Counted from the first letter of the stretch, positions 10,325-22,099 are shown. The stretch is DNA of 64,000 nt from Pseudovirgaria hyperparasitica (GCF_010093815.1 NW_022985566.1:726007-790006); one strand, 5' to 3'. Notes: generated from the letters alone by a model not told the origin. Numbers and translations: made by a program.

Positions 10325-12743
10325 TCACTCACTCGCCGCAATCTCCCCCTTCACCCACCCTTCCAGACCACCTCTCGCAACTATCGCCTGCACATTGGGC
10401 GGCATCGAGCCCACCTTCTTCGTCCACCTCTCGCCGCCCTCGCCCTTGACAACACTAACCTCACTTCGACCAACATCCCACTCCAAAACCCAGCCCGTCC
10501 GCACCGTCAACTCTTTCGACCCAGCAAATTTGTCCCTTAACATACGCACCAGTTCCGGCACCTCGAGGCCCAAGAGCGCGTTATTGATACTATTGCGCGA
10601 AAAGATATTGCCGAAACTGCCGGCAACAACGAGGGGGATACCGGCGGCGAGAAGGGCGGTAGCGGCCTGCTCGCGCGAGGAGCCACAGCCAAAGTTGAAG
10701 CCGCTGACGAGGATGTCGCCGGGCTTGCAGGTGGCAGCGAAGGCGGGGTCGTAGTTCTCCATGACGACGTCGGCCATCTGGGTGCGCGTGATGCCGTCTT
10801 GGTATGTGTATTTGCCCGGGTAGATGGCGTCGGTGTTGCAGTTGTCCAGGTTGGCGAAGATGATTTCGCCCGAGACTTTGGCCGGGAAGCCTTCCAGGAC
10901 GGCGCCTGTAGCGGCGGGCGCAGGAGTGGGTGAGGTGCTGGATGAGGAGGCTGGGGAGAGAGTTTCCTCGCCTTGTGCAACGGCAGCTTCGGCCTCGCGC
11001 ACGAGTTGGTCGAGGGCGTCTTCGATGCTGATCATGCGTTCTTCGGGGGCGATGCCGTCGCCTTCGCCCATTTGAACCCCCGTGTAGCCCTCGGGTTGAG
11101 TGTAGACGCCGGGGCCGGTGATGACGCCTTTGAGCGCAGAGGCGGCGACGACTTCGGGGCTTGCCAGGTAGGCTTTGGCGTCTGTGCTGCCCATGCGGCC
11201 CTTGAAGTTACGGTTGCTGGCGCTGACACCGACTTCGCCGGGCTGCAGGAGGCCTGTTCCGAGACCGATGCAAGGTCCGCAACCGGCCGGTAGAGGTTGA
11301 GCCCCGGCTTCGATGAGGACTTGCCAGTCGCCTTGCTCTTCAGCAGCTTTCTGCTCTGGAAGAGAGGCGGCGGCGATGTAGAAGTTGACATGTGAAGGAA
11401 TCTTTGGGATTGTGCCGTCGGCGCGGGCTGCGGCGTCTTTGAAGACTTTTGCAGCGGCAGCGATATCAGTACGACGACTGTTTGTGCAGGAGACGAGATA
11501 TGCGCGGTCGCATTTGATGTTCTGTTGTTCGAGCTCAGCAATAGGGGTTGCTACTTTGACGCTGTTTGGTCCGGATACGTAGGGTGAGAGGGTGGAAAGG
11601 TCGAGGAAAAGCTCCTTTGCATATGTCGCGCCAGGATCGGCTGTCACTGGATTCTCGAATAGCTCGTCGAGCCTCTGGTGATTGAATCGTTGTGCGGTGG
11701 GTTTCGAGGTCTCGTAGAGAGCGGCTTCAGTGGCCTTCGCGCGCAGCCATCCCTGGAGAATGCTATCGATGGGGAACAGTCCTGAAAGGGCACCCCATTC
11801 TGTGGTCATGTTCGCGATCGTGAGTCTATCGTCCACGGGGATACTTCTCAAAGTTTCTGTGGACCCAGTGAATTCAATCGCATGGTTGAGAACCTCGTCC
11901 TTGGAAAACAAGCCGCATAGAGCTACAATGACGTCCTTTCCTGTGACACCCGTAGGCAGTGTTCCTTTGAAGTTGATCTTGGCAATTGGTGGTATCTGCC
12001 ACCACATTTTTCCCGTGGCCCAGATCGCGGCAGCATCTGTCCGTACGACTGGCGTTCCAAGACATCCTACGCCTCCGTACATGTTCGTGTGGCTGTCTGA
12101 CGCTACAGCAAGTGTGCCTGGCCAGGCATACCCTTCCTCGACCATGATCTGATGGCCGATACCCCTTCCAGCGGGATAGAAGTCAACGCCTTGTGCCTTT
12201 GCGAACTCTTCGATCTGTCTGTACTTCTTGAGGTTCGCCTCGCTTTTGTTCTGCACATCATGGTCCAAGGTCATGACGATCTGCTTGTTGTCCTGAATCT
12301 TCGATGCACCAATCGACATGAACTTCAGCGCCACTGGCCATGAGTTGTCATGTGTCATGCATTTCGACGGCTGTAGAGTGACATAGTCCCCACTCTGCAC
12401 GAATTTCCCATCGGGAAGGCCGACGGCGTAGGTCTGTACAATTTTCTCGGTAAGAGTCTGAGGAGGTTTCGAAGGAGTGGATTGCAAGGTGGAAAGGAAC
12501 GATGCAGCGCGAGGATCCTCAAGTTGCGAACTGAATGCTGAGAGCTCTAAACGTCGTGAAGTCGAGGAATTGTAAGAGCGATAGATAGGCACACGGCTCG
12601 ACAGCACGTATGCGTGTCGCGCAGTCTGGCGAGGCGCGACCGACTTGAAAGATGTTAGTGGTCGTCAAGGTAGAGACATCATGAGGACTTACCCGGCCTA
12701 TCCGCAAACCCAATTGTGCCCTACTTATCCGGAGAGCTGCCAT
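10325..12743 (-). CDS. LYS4: Homoaconitase, mitochondrial (Lys4/LysF), 789 aa
   Basis: Fe-S hydro-lyase of the alpha-aminoadipate pathway; it converts homocitrate/homoaconitate to homoisocitrate in mitochondria. Two exons fit: 12743-12693, then 12643-10325 after a 49-base GTAAGT...AAG intron. The first 17 residues ([17 protein letters not shown]) and the start of exon 2 are Arg/Ser-rich, as expected for a mitochondrial presequence. The three cluster cysteines are visible: Cys403 in LVSCTNSRR, and Cys472 and Cys475 in [20 protein letters not shown] and the C-terminal swivel domain with [11 protein letters not shown] and [11 protein letters not shown] are intact. The protein is complete. It shares a 624-base upstream region with acetoacetyl-CoA synthetase. 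Confidence 0.95.
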
Positions 12744-13367
12744 GGCCAATTGTGACAGTATCGCGGACGTCGTGTTGTCTTGATGTCGCAAAAAGTTGCG
12801 GAGCCGGAGGTGCTCGAGCACTTCCGGGCAGGCTACTCTGACCAATCACAGGCCGTCCATTACTTTTGTTCCGGCATCGGCATCTGCCTACATGTCGCAT
12901 CCTACTGCCTGCATATATATAGGGGTACAAGCTGCCAGGCGGATATAACATATGGGCATTGGATGGTCAAGATGTTCTTGAAGAAGAAATCCCAGTACTA
13001 CGATCACATTTGTGCACTCGTCGGACTGCGATAATATCACTGAAACAGACAATAGTCCTCGAGCCTTGCAGCATATTGATTCTGACATGTATTTACAGTT
13101 TTCTCTCCTCATCGGACTGCTTAGTACTCTATGCTGTGTAGGCATGTTGTTATCTATTGACCCCGGAAACTCGGGTCCATTATAGGTGGATCTAGGCGAT
13201 GTGGGATGATGGCTCCATCCCTCGGCAACTTGCGGGGTGTTTGAGTCGTGTATACAGTCCCTTTGCCGAGCACCAACGGCCGGTATCTTTCCGGCCATCT
13301 CTTCTCTTGTTCGTAGACAGGGCGTGATATACCCACAGCATTTGCAGGATATAATAACTATCCAAAT
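12744..13367. promoter_or_regulatory. Shared upstream region of LYS4 (-) and acetoacetyl-CoA synthetase (+)
   Basis: The 624 bases between two divergent ATGs have no supported gene. They contain an AT-rich catatatatag segment near 12910. I looked for a Lys14-type TCCRNYGGA site and did not find a clear one. Confidence 0.45.
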
Positions 13368-15633
13368 ATGGCGGGCTCAGACATCCCAATTCCCCGCAAA
13401 CTGTGGGAGCATCCGAATCCCAAGGGCACAAAGATGTATAAGTTCATGCAGAATGTGAATCAAAGACGAAATCTGACTCTCAACGTAAGCTCACGTGTTT
13501 TTGCTTAACCATCTAATATGTACTCACCCATATGAATCTTCCCGTTCTCCAGATGAGACGACGCCATCTCAACAATCGTTATAATCTCACATCCATCAAA
13601 GCTGATGTATGCAGAGTTTCAATGATTTGTACTCCTATTCTATCAAGAATCGTGCTTCATTTTGGCAGGATGTATGGGAGCTTCTTCCTCTGGTACATGA
13701 GGGCACGTATACAAAAGTAGTCGACGAGTCGGCTCCCATGGACACCATCCCATACTGGTTTGAAGGTACACGCCTCAACTTCGCCGAGAATATCCTATAC
13801 AATGCCGGATCCGACCACTCGCAGCTCTCAACGAGAGGCAAGGAAGATTCAAAGATTGCATGTACCGAAGTCCGTGAAGGGGGAACTGAGCTTCGAGATG
13901 TTACCTGGGCAGATTTGCGGAAGAGGGTTGGACGCCTGAGCAATGCTCTAAGGGCAAAGGGAGTCAAAAAAGGAGACAGGATATGTGTCGTGGCGAGTAA
14001 CTCGGTCGACACTCTGGTCGTATTCTTGGCTACCACAGCCCTGGGTGGTCTATTCAGCAGCTCGAGTACTGACATGGGAACTAATGGTATACTCGACCGC
14101 CTGTTACAAGTCACGCCAAAGTATGTCTTCATCGACGACTGGACAGTCTACAATGGGAAGACCATCGACCTGCGCCCCAAAATGAAGGAGATAGTCGAAG
14201 GTATGCAGGGTGTGGAGAACTTTGAGGGCATCATCAGCCAGCCTCGATTCCGGCAGCCAGCAGATATTGCCTCTGTACCTCAAACGACCACCCTGGAAAC
14301 CTTCCTGGCTGCCGCTCAAGATAATACTGAACTCACCTTCGAGCGCGTGGCTTTTCGCGACCCCTTTATGATCGTCTATTCGTCAGGCACTACCGGCATG
14401 CCCAAATGCATCGTCCACTCCGTCGGAGGCGTCCTTCTCAGCTCCCTCAAAGAAGGCCAACTGCACTACTCTTATGGCCCGGATACTGTCAAACTCCAAT
14501 TCACCACCACCGGCTGGATCATGTATCTCTCCGCCGTCGGCTCACTCCTGCACTCCGTCCGCCTCGTCCTGTATGACGGCTCCCCATTCCAGCCCGATCT
14601 CAAGACCTTCATCACCCTCGTCGGCTCCCAACGCGTCACCCACCTCGGCATCTCCCCTCGCTACATGGCCGAGCTACAAAAAGCCAGCATCGTCCCACGT
14701 ACCACAACCGATCTCTCCAACCTCCGCCTCGTTACATCCACCGGCATGGTCCTCAGCGACGCTCTCTTTGAATGGTTCTACGACACCGCCTTCCCGCGCC
14801 ACGTTCATCTCTGCAATATATCTGGTGGCACCGACCTCGCGGGCTGCTTCGGTATCGGTAACCCCCTGACTCCAGTCTACGTCGGGGGCACACAGGGCCC
14901 AACACTGGGTCTGCAGGTAGAGGTATACGACCAGACGATCCCGACCGGCAAACGCGGTACCGCGGTCGAGGATGGAGTGCCAGGTGAGCTCGTCGCGACG
15001 ACTGCTTTTCCAAACCAGCCAACCACGTTCTGGGGCCAGGGTGGGCACGAGAAGTATCTGAGTAGCTACTTCCAGCGTTATCCGCAAGTGTGGGCGCATG
15101 GTGATTTCATCGTCAAGCATCCCCAGACGGGCAGTATTACCTTTCTAGGCAGGGCGGACGGAGTGTTGAATCCGAGTGGGGTGCGGTTTGGGAGTGCGGA
15201 GATATACAGCGTGATCGAAGAGCATTTTCCGCAGATTCAGGATAGTATCTGTGTTGGACAGCGGCGGCCGAGTGATAACGACGAGAGCGTAATGCTGTTT
15301 CTGTTGATGCAGCCCGGGCAGAGATTCAGCGAGGAGTTGGTCAGGGAGGTCAAGGTGAAGATTGGAAGCGAGCGGAGTAAGAGGCATGTGCCAAAGTGGG
15401 TGTTTGAGACGCCTGCGATTCCAGTGAGTGGTGTTCACTGAAGCTATAGGGACGTGCGCTGACACTGTGTGCAGACGACGGTCAATCTCAAGAAAGTCGA
15501 GTTGCCCGTCAAGCAGATTGTGTCAGGGCAAATAATCAAGCCTTCTGGGACACTATTAAACCCAGATAGTCTAAAGTACTATTACCAATTCGCGAAGGTC
15601 GAGCAGCTAGGTGCGCCCAAGAGCAAACTATAG
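13368..15633 (+). CDS. AACS: Acetoacetyl-CoA synthetase (694 aa)
   Basis: ANL-superfamily enzyme that activates acetoacetate to acetoacetyl-CoA with ATP, normally cytosolic. Three exons fit: 13368-13484, 13615-15423 and 15475-15633. Exon 1 encodes the typical start (MAGSDIPIPRKLWEHPNP). Exon 2 holds FWQDVWELLPLV and YWFEGTRLNFAENIL. It also has the P-loop-like AMP-binding motif YSSGTTGMPK at about residues 293-302, and the later motifs GGTDLAGCF, GDFIVKHPQTGSI and GRADGVLNPSGVRFG. Exon 3 supplies the C-terminal lid with TTVNLKKVELPVKQI; the conserved catalytic Lys of this family lies in that segment. Intron 1 is longer than the others (130 nt) but keeps phase 0. The gene is complete and divergent from LYS4. 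Confidence 0.94.
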
Positions 15634-16980
15634 CCCAAGCCAGCAGCTCGCGCAGGACAGTATAGCAATGAACTCTAATATCAGACACCAAAGACACTCC
15701 AATACCATCTAAAACATATCTCCTCTCTTCTCACCATCTCTCTACACACCAGCAAAAGATCTCTACCACTCAACAGCCCTCCAACGAGCTCAAAAACACC
15801 AAAATCCACCAAACCCCAAAAAATGACCAAAAATACAAAACTGTAACCCAATTAGCGAGTGTCGAACCCGGGGAATTAAAGACCCACACGAATTCACCCT
15901 GGGAATTGCACAGAAGCCGTCTAGAACCGCGCTTTTTGGGCAACAACGATAACCACTAGAGCATGGCCCCGATGTGCGAAATCTATACCATTCGGGGAGA
16001 CTATATCCAGTGGAAAATACAAACATAAGATGATTGTGGTGTGGAGGGAGGGAGGGAGAGACACGTGGTTTGCGAGGGACCGTGCGGTGCTGGTGAATAG
16101 GGTGAACAGTGTTGTGATGCAAGTGCTGATTGACGTCACGCGTGTTTCTGGCCGCGGTGGTTTTGGCAGAGCGGTGACTGGCCACTTCTGAGAGATTCGA
16201 TGGCTGGATAGCTATCTCGAGTCTACTCTGACCTCGCAGCAGAGTCGGTCTACAGCTATACAGCTCTGGCATGCATAGACACGATTTACACAACATACAA
16301 TACAGTCCGATTGCACCCACCCTACTTGCTTAGAATGTCACTCAGACGCGTACCTTTCAAGTTATATGTCCATCAAGCACATATACACAGCATGTCGTCA
16401 TCGTTCAGTGACGTACACTGCGCTGGCTCACGCCTTTTAAGTTCCACCCTTTACAACTAACTAACTCCTATTCAAGGTGGAAAATATTCACCAACGGTCT
16501 AATAGCGCAGCGTCAGTTCTTGTACGGTAACACATCAAATTTGCGGTGAGTGGTTCCCGCGTGTTTAACACCGCCTGGTTCAGGTAGCCGTATGATTTGC
16601 AGGTTCTGCGTTTGGTGCTTCGTATCCTAGGATTCTGCTCGTGTTGGCATTGTGTTTGTAATATCTAATGCTTCGTGCAAGTCAGTAAGGACATGAACAC
16701 GACTTTGGAAGAGGTCTGCAATGTTTGAACATATCACCAAACAATTATGCATGACACTACTTCTGGAGTGGAGAGAGCCTTATCTAACGCAAATCTCAAA
16801 CACAATGAACATTCCTATAGATCTACGTGTGATGTTGTGAGTGAGGACCTCATACTTCCCGAGCTAGCACAAGTTAAGAATACAAAAAGAAGAACACAGC
16901 ACTTCCTTTCATCCATCGTACAGCCTTCAATCCCCCCCTCCAAAAAAACGCCAAGACATCCAAAAAAGTCAAGGAAAATC
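15634..16980. other. Intergenic stretch with a weak tRNA-like remnant
   Basis: No protein gene is supported here. A minus-strand open frame (15790-16320) lacks family features. Near 15859-15963 the minus strand has an A-box-like TGCTCTAGTGG (15953-15963) and a B-box-like GGGTTCGACAC (15859-15869) about 90 bases apart. I could not pair an acceptor stem there, so it is at best a decayed tRNA-type sequence. A GGGA repeat lies near 16043-16060. Confidence 0.35.
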
Positions 16981-16986
16981 AAAAAA

Positions 16987-17113
16987 GATCGGGCAACGAT
17001 GGAATCGAACCACCAGCTATCGGGCTTCGCTCACGGCAGACGCCAGGTGCTCTAAGAGTTGGCTTTTGGCTATTCTTAAAGGCTGACCCGCTAACCCCCT
17101 AGACCATTGCGCC
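16987..17113 (-). tRNA. tRNA-like RNA polymerase III gene, probably intron-containing, isotype unresolved
   Basis: Read on the minus strand there is an A-box match TGGTCTAGGGG (17096-17106), a perfect B-box GGTTCGATTCC (17001-17011) and a T6 run at 16981-16986 placed like a pol III terminator. The T arm folds (GGTGG, seven-base loop, CCATC). The acceptor stem pairs GG-GCAAT with GTTGCCC only if one C is bulged. The A-to-B distance (~85 bases) requires an intron or a long variable arm. A segment TCTTAGA could pair with a putative anticodon loop TTTAAGA, as in pre-tRNA introns. Anticodon TAA or TTT are both possible, so I leave the isotype open. It may be a decayed or variant copy. Confidence 0.45.
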
Positions 17114-17252
17114 GAGGATGAAATACATATAGTTTGGGAAGGATATATATGGTGGAAAATTGAATCTTTTTTCTGGGAATGGGAGAGAGGATAGTTAAGG
17201 AGGAGTGAGGGTTTGGGAATGACGTGGAGTTGGTCTGTGCCGCTGCTACTGC

Positions 17253-17280
17253 TGTTGTTATTGTTGTTGTTGTTGTTGTT
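17253..17280. repeat. Trinucleotide (GTT)n microsatellite
   Basis: A run of GTT units with one interruption (gttattgttgttgttgttg) lies just upstream of the tRNA-like gene on that gene's strand. It is non-coding in this context. Confidence 0.8.
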
Positions 17281-17665
17281 CACTTCACGTGGAGAGTGTG
17301 GTTACGCCATAAGGGCTGCTATGTGCGTCTTTTGGGTGGTTAGGTGAGAGCTGGTCGGCGGTTACTTGTAAATGGAAGAGCGCTTTCAGTGATCTGGTGT
17401 ATCTAGATCCACAAAACTCGCCCGCCGGCACTCAGGTCAGAGCACATCAGTCTATCGGTGTTTACCCACCCAGAGAAGAGAAGAGACAACGGGAGAATTT
17501 GTTGTATACAGAGATCATAAGCTCGAGGTTGCAAGACATCACTCAAGGTCTGTCATACTGACCAACAGTGATAGTAGGAACAGAAGAAAAGAGGGGCATT
17601 ATCCCTCTGTACACAAAACTACATATAGCACTCTCCCCATCGTAACACCAGACACGACTCTCAGG
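17281..17665. other. Intergenic stretch, nothing recognised
   Basis: Region between the microsatellite and the 3' end of the minus-strand MYND gene. It presumably contains that gene's 3' UTR. I see no gene. Confidence 0.4.
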
Positions 17666-19199
17666 TCACTCCCTCCCCTGGATGATATATCGCCAAGAAT
17701 TCTGCACCCACATCTCAAACTCACGATCCAAGAACTCTGGCTGCGGCGCCATGCCCCTCCACACGTTCTCCTCTGGTGCAACAACAAAGCGTGCGCCCAG
17801 CAGGTGCAATAGCGCCTGCTCACTGCGCGCCTCACGGGCGTTATACGTCGTGAATAGCGCCGGACAGCCGCTCTCAATGATCATTTTTATGGTATCTCTC
17901 CACGCAGTGTCCGCGTCGTCGCCGTCGACATGACCGCTGTTGAACGCGACGACGAGATCCGGCAGGGAATAAGAGGTTGTGCTTGCAAAGTCGTGGTAGA
18001 GGCCCTTGTACGACGACAGCGAGCGCTGGCGGGACTGCGCGCGGCAGGTGTCGCAGCAAGGGAGGGCGCCCATTGGTTGGAAGCCAGATGTAGCGGCGTT
18101 GTTGAGCCATGCAGCGGGCCCGATGGCGGTGATTGATAGCGAGTTGAGTGCGGGGAGGAGATGTAGGATTTCTTCGTAGGTGTTGATGGCAAGGAATTCG
18201 CGGCCTGTGGCGCCGAGGAGATGGATGCTTAGGGAGGTCTTTGTGGTCAGGGAGAGGTCTTCGAGCGCAGCGACGATGGTAAGGGGCATGGTTAGGTTGT
18301 CAGATGCTTGGATAAGAAACATGCGTCTGCGCTCCTCGAATTCGTGCTGCTCTGGAGAGAGATTGCATGTAGCGGCTGTGAGTCTGCTGAAGTCAGGGGT
18401 GATGGAGTCCCTGATCTCGCCTTTGTCAGATATGTTTACGTAGTAGTCGTACCACCCGGAACATGTTTTCAATAATTTATGTGTGGTTCGAGGGGGTTCT
18501 GTACATGTTATCACAGAGGTATCTCCAACGTCTTCAAATAGGCTGATTCTGAACTGTTCTAGGTTGTAGAATGCTTTGTAGGCATCACACACAGATTGAG
18601 GGTGGGTAGCCTGGCACTTGTTGCACGATGAGACCAATCGGCAATCAGCACACGCATCCAAAGCGATATCAAGCTGAGCTAGTTGTATGCCGCTCCGATG
18701 ACAATTGATACAGTAAGGCTGACCTCTAGCTGGAAGTTAGATGGCTTGCATTCCCTGGTATGTATGAAGCCTTCGAGACATGACTGACTGGACAATGTTG
18801 TATGCATCAGCGTGGCCGGCAGCAGCAGAGACCTGGCGTACGATCTTCATCTTCGCACCTAAGCGTCAGTTTCGGCGGTAGCATATGTTAATGAGGTCGT
18901 ACCTGGTCGTTGCTGTATTGCTCCCAGCTTCTTTTGTCTTGATAAAAGTCCAGCTCGCACTGATTGGCTTCTCTCAAAGGCTTACAAAGCTTCTTATGTA
19001 GATATGCCCAGTCGAGCTTCTGACATTCCTTGGAGCAGTAGCCTGCTCGCTTGCACCCTAAACATCTGTAGAGCTTTCCTGGAGGTGGACTGAAGCATCG
19101 GAAGCAAGTGAACCCTCTAACAGCACTCACAGGCAGTGCTGGGACACCGACGTGACCCGAGGCGACTATCCGCTCGCGCTCTTTACATTTTATAGGCAT
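17666..19199 (-). CDS. MYND zinc-finger protein with MSS51-type C-terminal domain (472 aa)
   Basis: Three exons fit: 19199-18903, 18850-18789 (only 62 nt) and 18725-17666. The MYND finger is complete near the N-terminus: Cys32, Cys35, Cys46, Cys49, Cys55, Cys59, His68 and Cys72. Exon 3 opens with a second Cys-rich patch (PYCINCHRSG, then DACADCRLVSSCNKC). The C-terminal half resembles the domain of yeast Mss51, with LSIHLLGATGREF, EEILHLLPALNSL, GLYHDF, PDLVVAFNSGH and CPALFTTYNAREA. Yeast Mss51 activates COX1 mRNA translation, but the start used here lacks an obvious mitochondrial presequence, so that role should not be assumed. The small middle exon and the AAG acceptor of intron 1 are the least certain parts. 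Confidence 0.82.
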
Positions 19200-19524
19200 C
19201 GATGTGAATTCTGACGAGTCTAAAGATGTTGCTGTCAAGGTTGTAGGAGTGAAGATGGATGTTCAACCCAATGCTCCGCCACGCTAAACAGTCACTACAT
19301 AAGGACCCTTGGCTAGGCCCCTCGCGGTTTAGCTCTGTTGAGGCAAAGAAGCGATATCTCAACCCGATGCGTCAATACAAAGCAGCATTATGATAGGCAT
19401 ATGGTGCATTCTTGGATCTTGATTGGCATTAAAGTCTCGCTATATATGACCACATAATACTATGCATTTTGTACACTCTGGTGCGACACATAAAATCCAC
19501 AGGTCTGATATCCAAGAAGCAATT
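19200..19524. other. Intergenic stretch between two minus-strand genes
   Basis: About 325 bases that should hold the promoter of the MYND/MSS51-type gene and the 3' UTR of the acid phosphatase gene. The MYND frame is open to 19238 but has no ATG upstream of 19199. Confidence 0.4.
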
Positions 19525-21396
19525 CTATTGCATTCGAGGGGCACGACCATTGTAGTTGATCCCGGGCGACGCAGTGTAGTTTGCGAAGCAGTCATAGTTG
19601 AAGTCGATCTCAGCTGAACGCTTCTGTAGGACCGAAACCACGTTATCAAATGAGCACATCCCATGCGCATCTGCGGGGCAGCCAGGGTAGGAGGCATTTA
19701 TTGGAATCACGGCATCATTGCTATTACAGTGATTAGTTTTGGAATAGCTAGAGCGGACACATTCGAAGATACGTACACAATAAACCTTATTTGCTTCGTC
19801 GGCTGGTATGCCGGGCACGAAAGGACCTGCGCCGTGAAGTGGGTAGCGAACGGCACCAGCTTACTTGCGCCAAAGGTGTTTTGCTGGCGATTACCTGCAG
19901 GGCTAAGAGGAGGACCATCGAACAACGCCGTCAGATTGAAAGCGGTTAGGGTGTCAAGAACGACGACTTCGTGGGTGGCGTCGGCATAGATGGATTGATT
20001 GAGAGGAAAGTACGTTGAAGAATTGTCAAAAGTCTCGTTGAGAGCGGACATTGGCCTGGGATATGTTTGCGTAAAGCGACCGATGTATTCATCGAGATAA
20101 CCTTTGCCCTGAGCTGCAGAGACAGGAGAACCTGGTCCGTTGTTGTAGTAAAAGGACAAATCGTAGTAGTACTCGTAATTCAAGAAGTCCTGTTGGCTGA
20201 ACAGCTTGCAAAAGGCCGAGTAGCCCAGCGCATGAGTTTCGTATGCACAAAGAGAAAGCATATTGATGATATCTGAAGACGTGAAGTTGATGCCGGAGAC
20301 CTGTACACATGCGTGAGCAATGATAGACCCTGTAGGCTTTGATAACTATAGATACCTGAGATTGGAGGCGCGCGATGGTCGCGTTGAAGGCATTAGCAGC
20401 GAATTGGTTCGCCACAGTGTTGCCAATGCTTCCTCGACCAGCTACATTGGAATTGGTGCAGATCTCATACGGCGCTCCTGAATTGTTGAGGCCTGGGGTC
20501 TCGACCAGAATCTCAATGCTGACCTCGTCGAGGTACTCAGGGACGCCAAAGAAGCCAGCAGCGAAATTTTCTGCCGTCTTCACCATGCGATCCTGGCTCT
20601 GGGTGCGAAACACTGGGAGTGCACCCTGTGCAGTGAAGTTGTTCAGGAGATGACCATAGAGCTCCCTGCCATGATCAGCATTGATTTATCAGAAGCCTGG
20701 AGAATAATAAACCTGTATGTAACACCCAGCATAAAGTTCTGACTGCGACCGAACGGCGTCAGCAGCTCAGCTCCGAGTTTGTAGGTCCAATCGGCCAAGA
20801 AAGCCAACTCCCCAGAAGCCGTAAGACCTGTCTTGGTTGCATTCACGATTCTCTGTGAGAAAGTACTGGGACCGGCACCACTAGTTGGGTATCGTGCGCC
20901 GTGGCGATAGAGGAGATGCACCTGGGTGATATCACAACCCTCCGGAGCAAGCGGGCTCGCATCGGGCAGACCATAGTCGGCAGAGCGCAGGCTGTACCAT
21001 GGCGAAAGGTTGCCCCAGTACTTTGTGATATCGAAGCTGTCCTGAGCAGCAGTCTTGCCGTGAGGCTGAGGAGCGATCAATGGGAATTGATGGGCATCGC
21101 CTTCGTTATATGGGTAAGAGGGAGCAGTCTGCGCCGCATTTGGCTCTGCACCTGTCGGAGTCGGGCCCGGGTAGCCAACAATGGACTCAGGCGGGAAGAG
21201 TTGAGAATCTACATGTGCTGCAAAAAGTCAGAAGCTGCAAAAGGCTAACGAGGACATCTCATAGCTACATACTTCCCGAAGCTGGATATTCGTCGGTGGA
21301 GGTGTGACCGGCATATGAGGCCGCAGAGATGGCTGCAGCTGCTTGTGCATGGCTTGCAAGCAGGACGAGCAGGGCCGGAGTCAATTGGGACTTCAT
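19525..21396 (-). CDS. Secreted histidine acid phosphatase (552 aa)
   Basis: Branch-2 histidine phosphatase, the group that includes phytases and broad acid phosphatases. Five exons fit: 21396-21273, 21217-20713, 20665-20356, 20300-19777 and 19720-19525. The start at 21396 gives a signal peptide (MKSQLTPALLVLLASHAQAA). The catalytic RHGARYP motif is intact in exon 2 (HLLYRHGARYPTSG). The distal acid/base site reads YADATHEVVVLD, so His is followed by Glu rather than the Asp of classical HD phytases. Several Cys residues and N-glycosylation sites (NSS, NQS, NAS) suit an extracellular enzyme. The likely role is phosphate release from organic phosphate; the substrate cannot be read from the sequence. 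Confidence 0.92.
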
Positions 21397-22099
21397 CTTG
21401 ACGTCGACGGCGTATTGTGGCCAGCCAGTCCGGATGCGACACCAAAGCTTGAAGCGACTTGGCAAATGCTTGAGCGAGAGCAGGTAGCTTCACCTCTATG
21501 GACGGCTGGGCATGAGTATATATTTATACACTGGGTATACAACAAACCTACGCAGAAATGGAAAAACAGTAGCCTATCACACACTTCTGTCGCTACATGT
21601 GCTAGGCACGCGGCTGATTCATAATGGGAGGATGGAAGGATGGAAGCTTTGGCTGTAGCGTTGTCTACTTAACTTACTGTGGTTTGGCGTCTACATGGAT
21701 GGATCCATTTTATTCAGACCCGTCAAGAGCTTTGATCATCAGTGTCAAGTCGTCAACATCATCTGTTTGTGTGAAGCGCTCGCTGGATGAGGGGTATAGA
21801 CTTCAAGCAATTCAGCAATCTTCTCACGAGTAATCTCGCAAGCCAACAGCTCGCAAACAGCAGCCTGGCGCGAGGGATATCGCAACCTCGTAAGCAACTG
21901 GACATCGCCGGACAGTCCATCAGCACCACAATCAATCTGGAGATTGGAAGCTTGCCTGGGCCGCAACGTTGTGACAAGAGTCGTGTTGATCCCACGTGTG
22001 CAAGGTCGCGTCGTATAGTGACACAGAACACAAGGGGAATATGCATCATGACATCGTTCATTCGAGTCAGCAATGTGTCGAGGAGGTCTGAATCTAGCA
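21397..22099. other. Intergenic stretch, no gene seen
   Basis: Upstream region of the acid phosphatase gene and 3' flank of the ketopantoate reductase-type gene. Short open frames on both strands have no recognisable features. Confidence 0.4.

Noticed and set aside
15790-16320. 176-codon minus-strand frame downstream of acetoacetyl-CoA synthetase
   Set aside because: No start context, no family motif, and mixed low-complexity residues; it covers a tRNA-like remnant.
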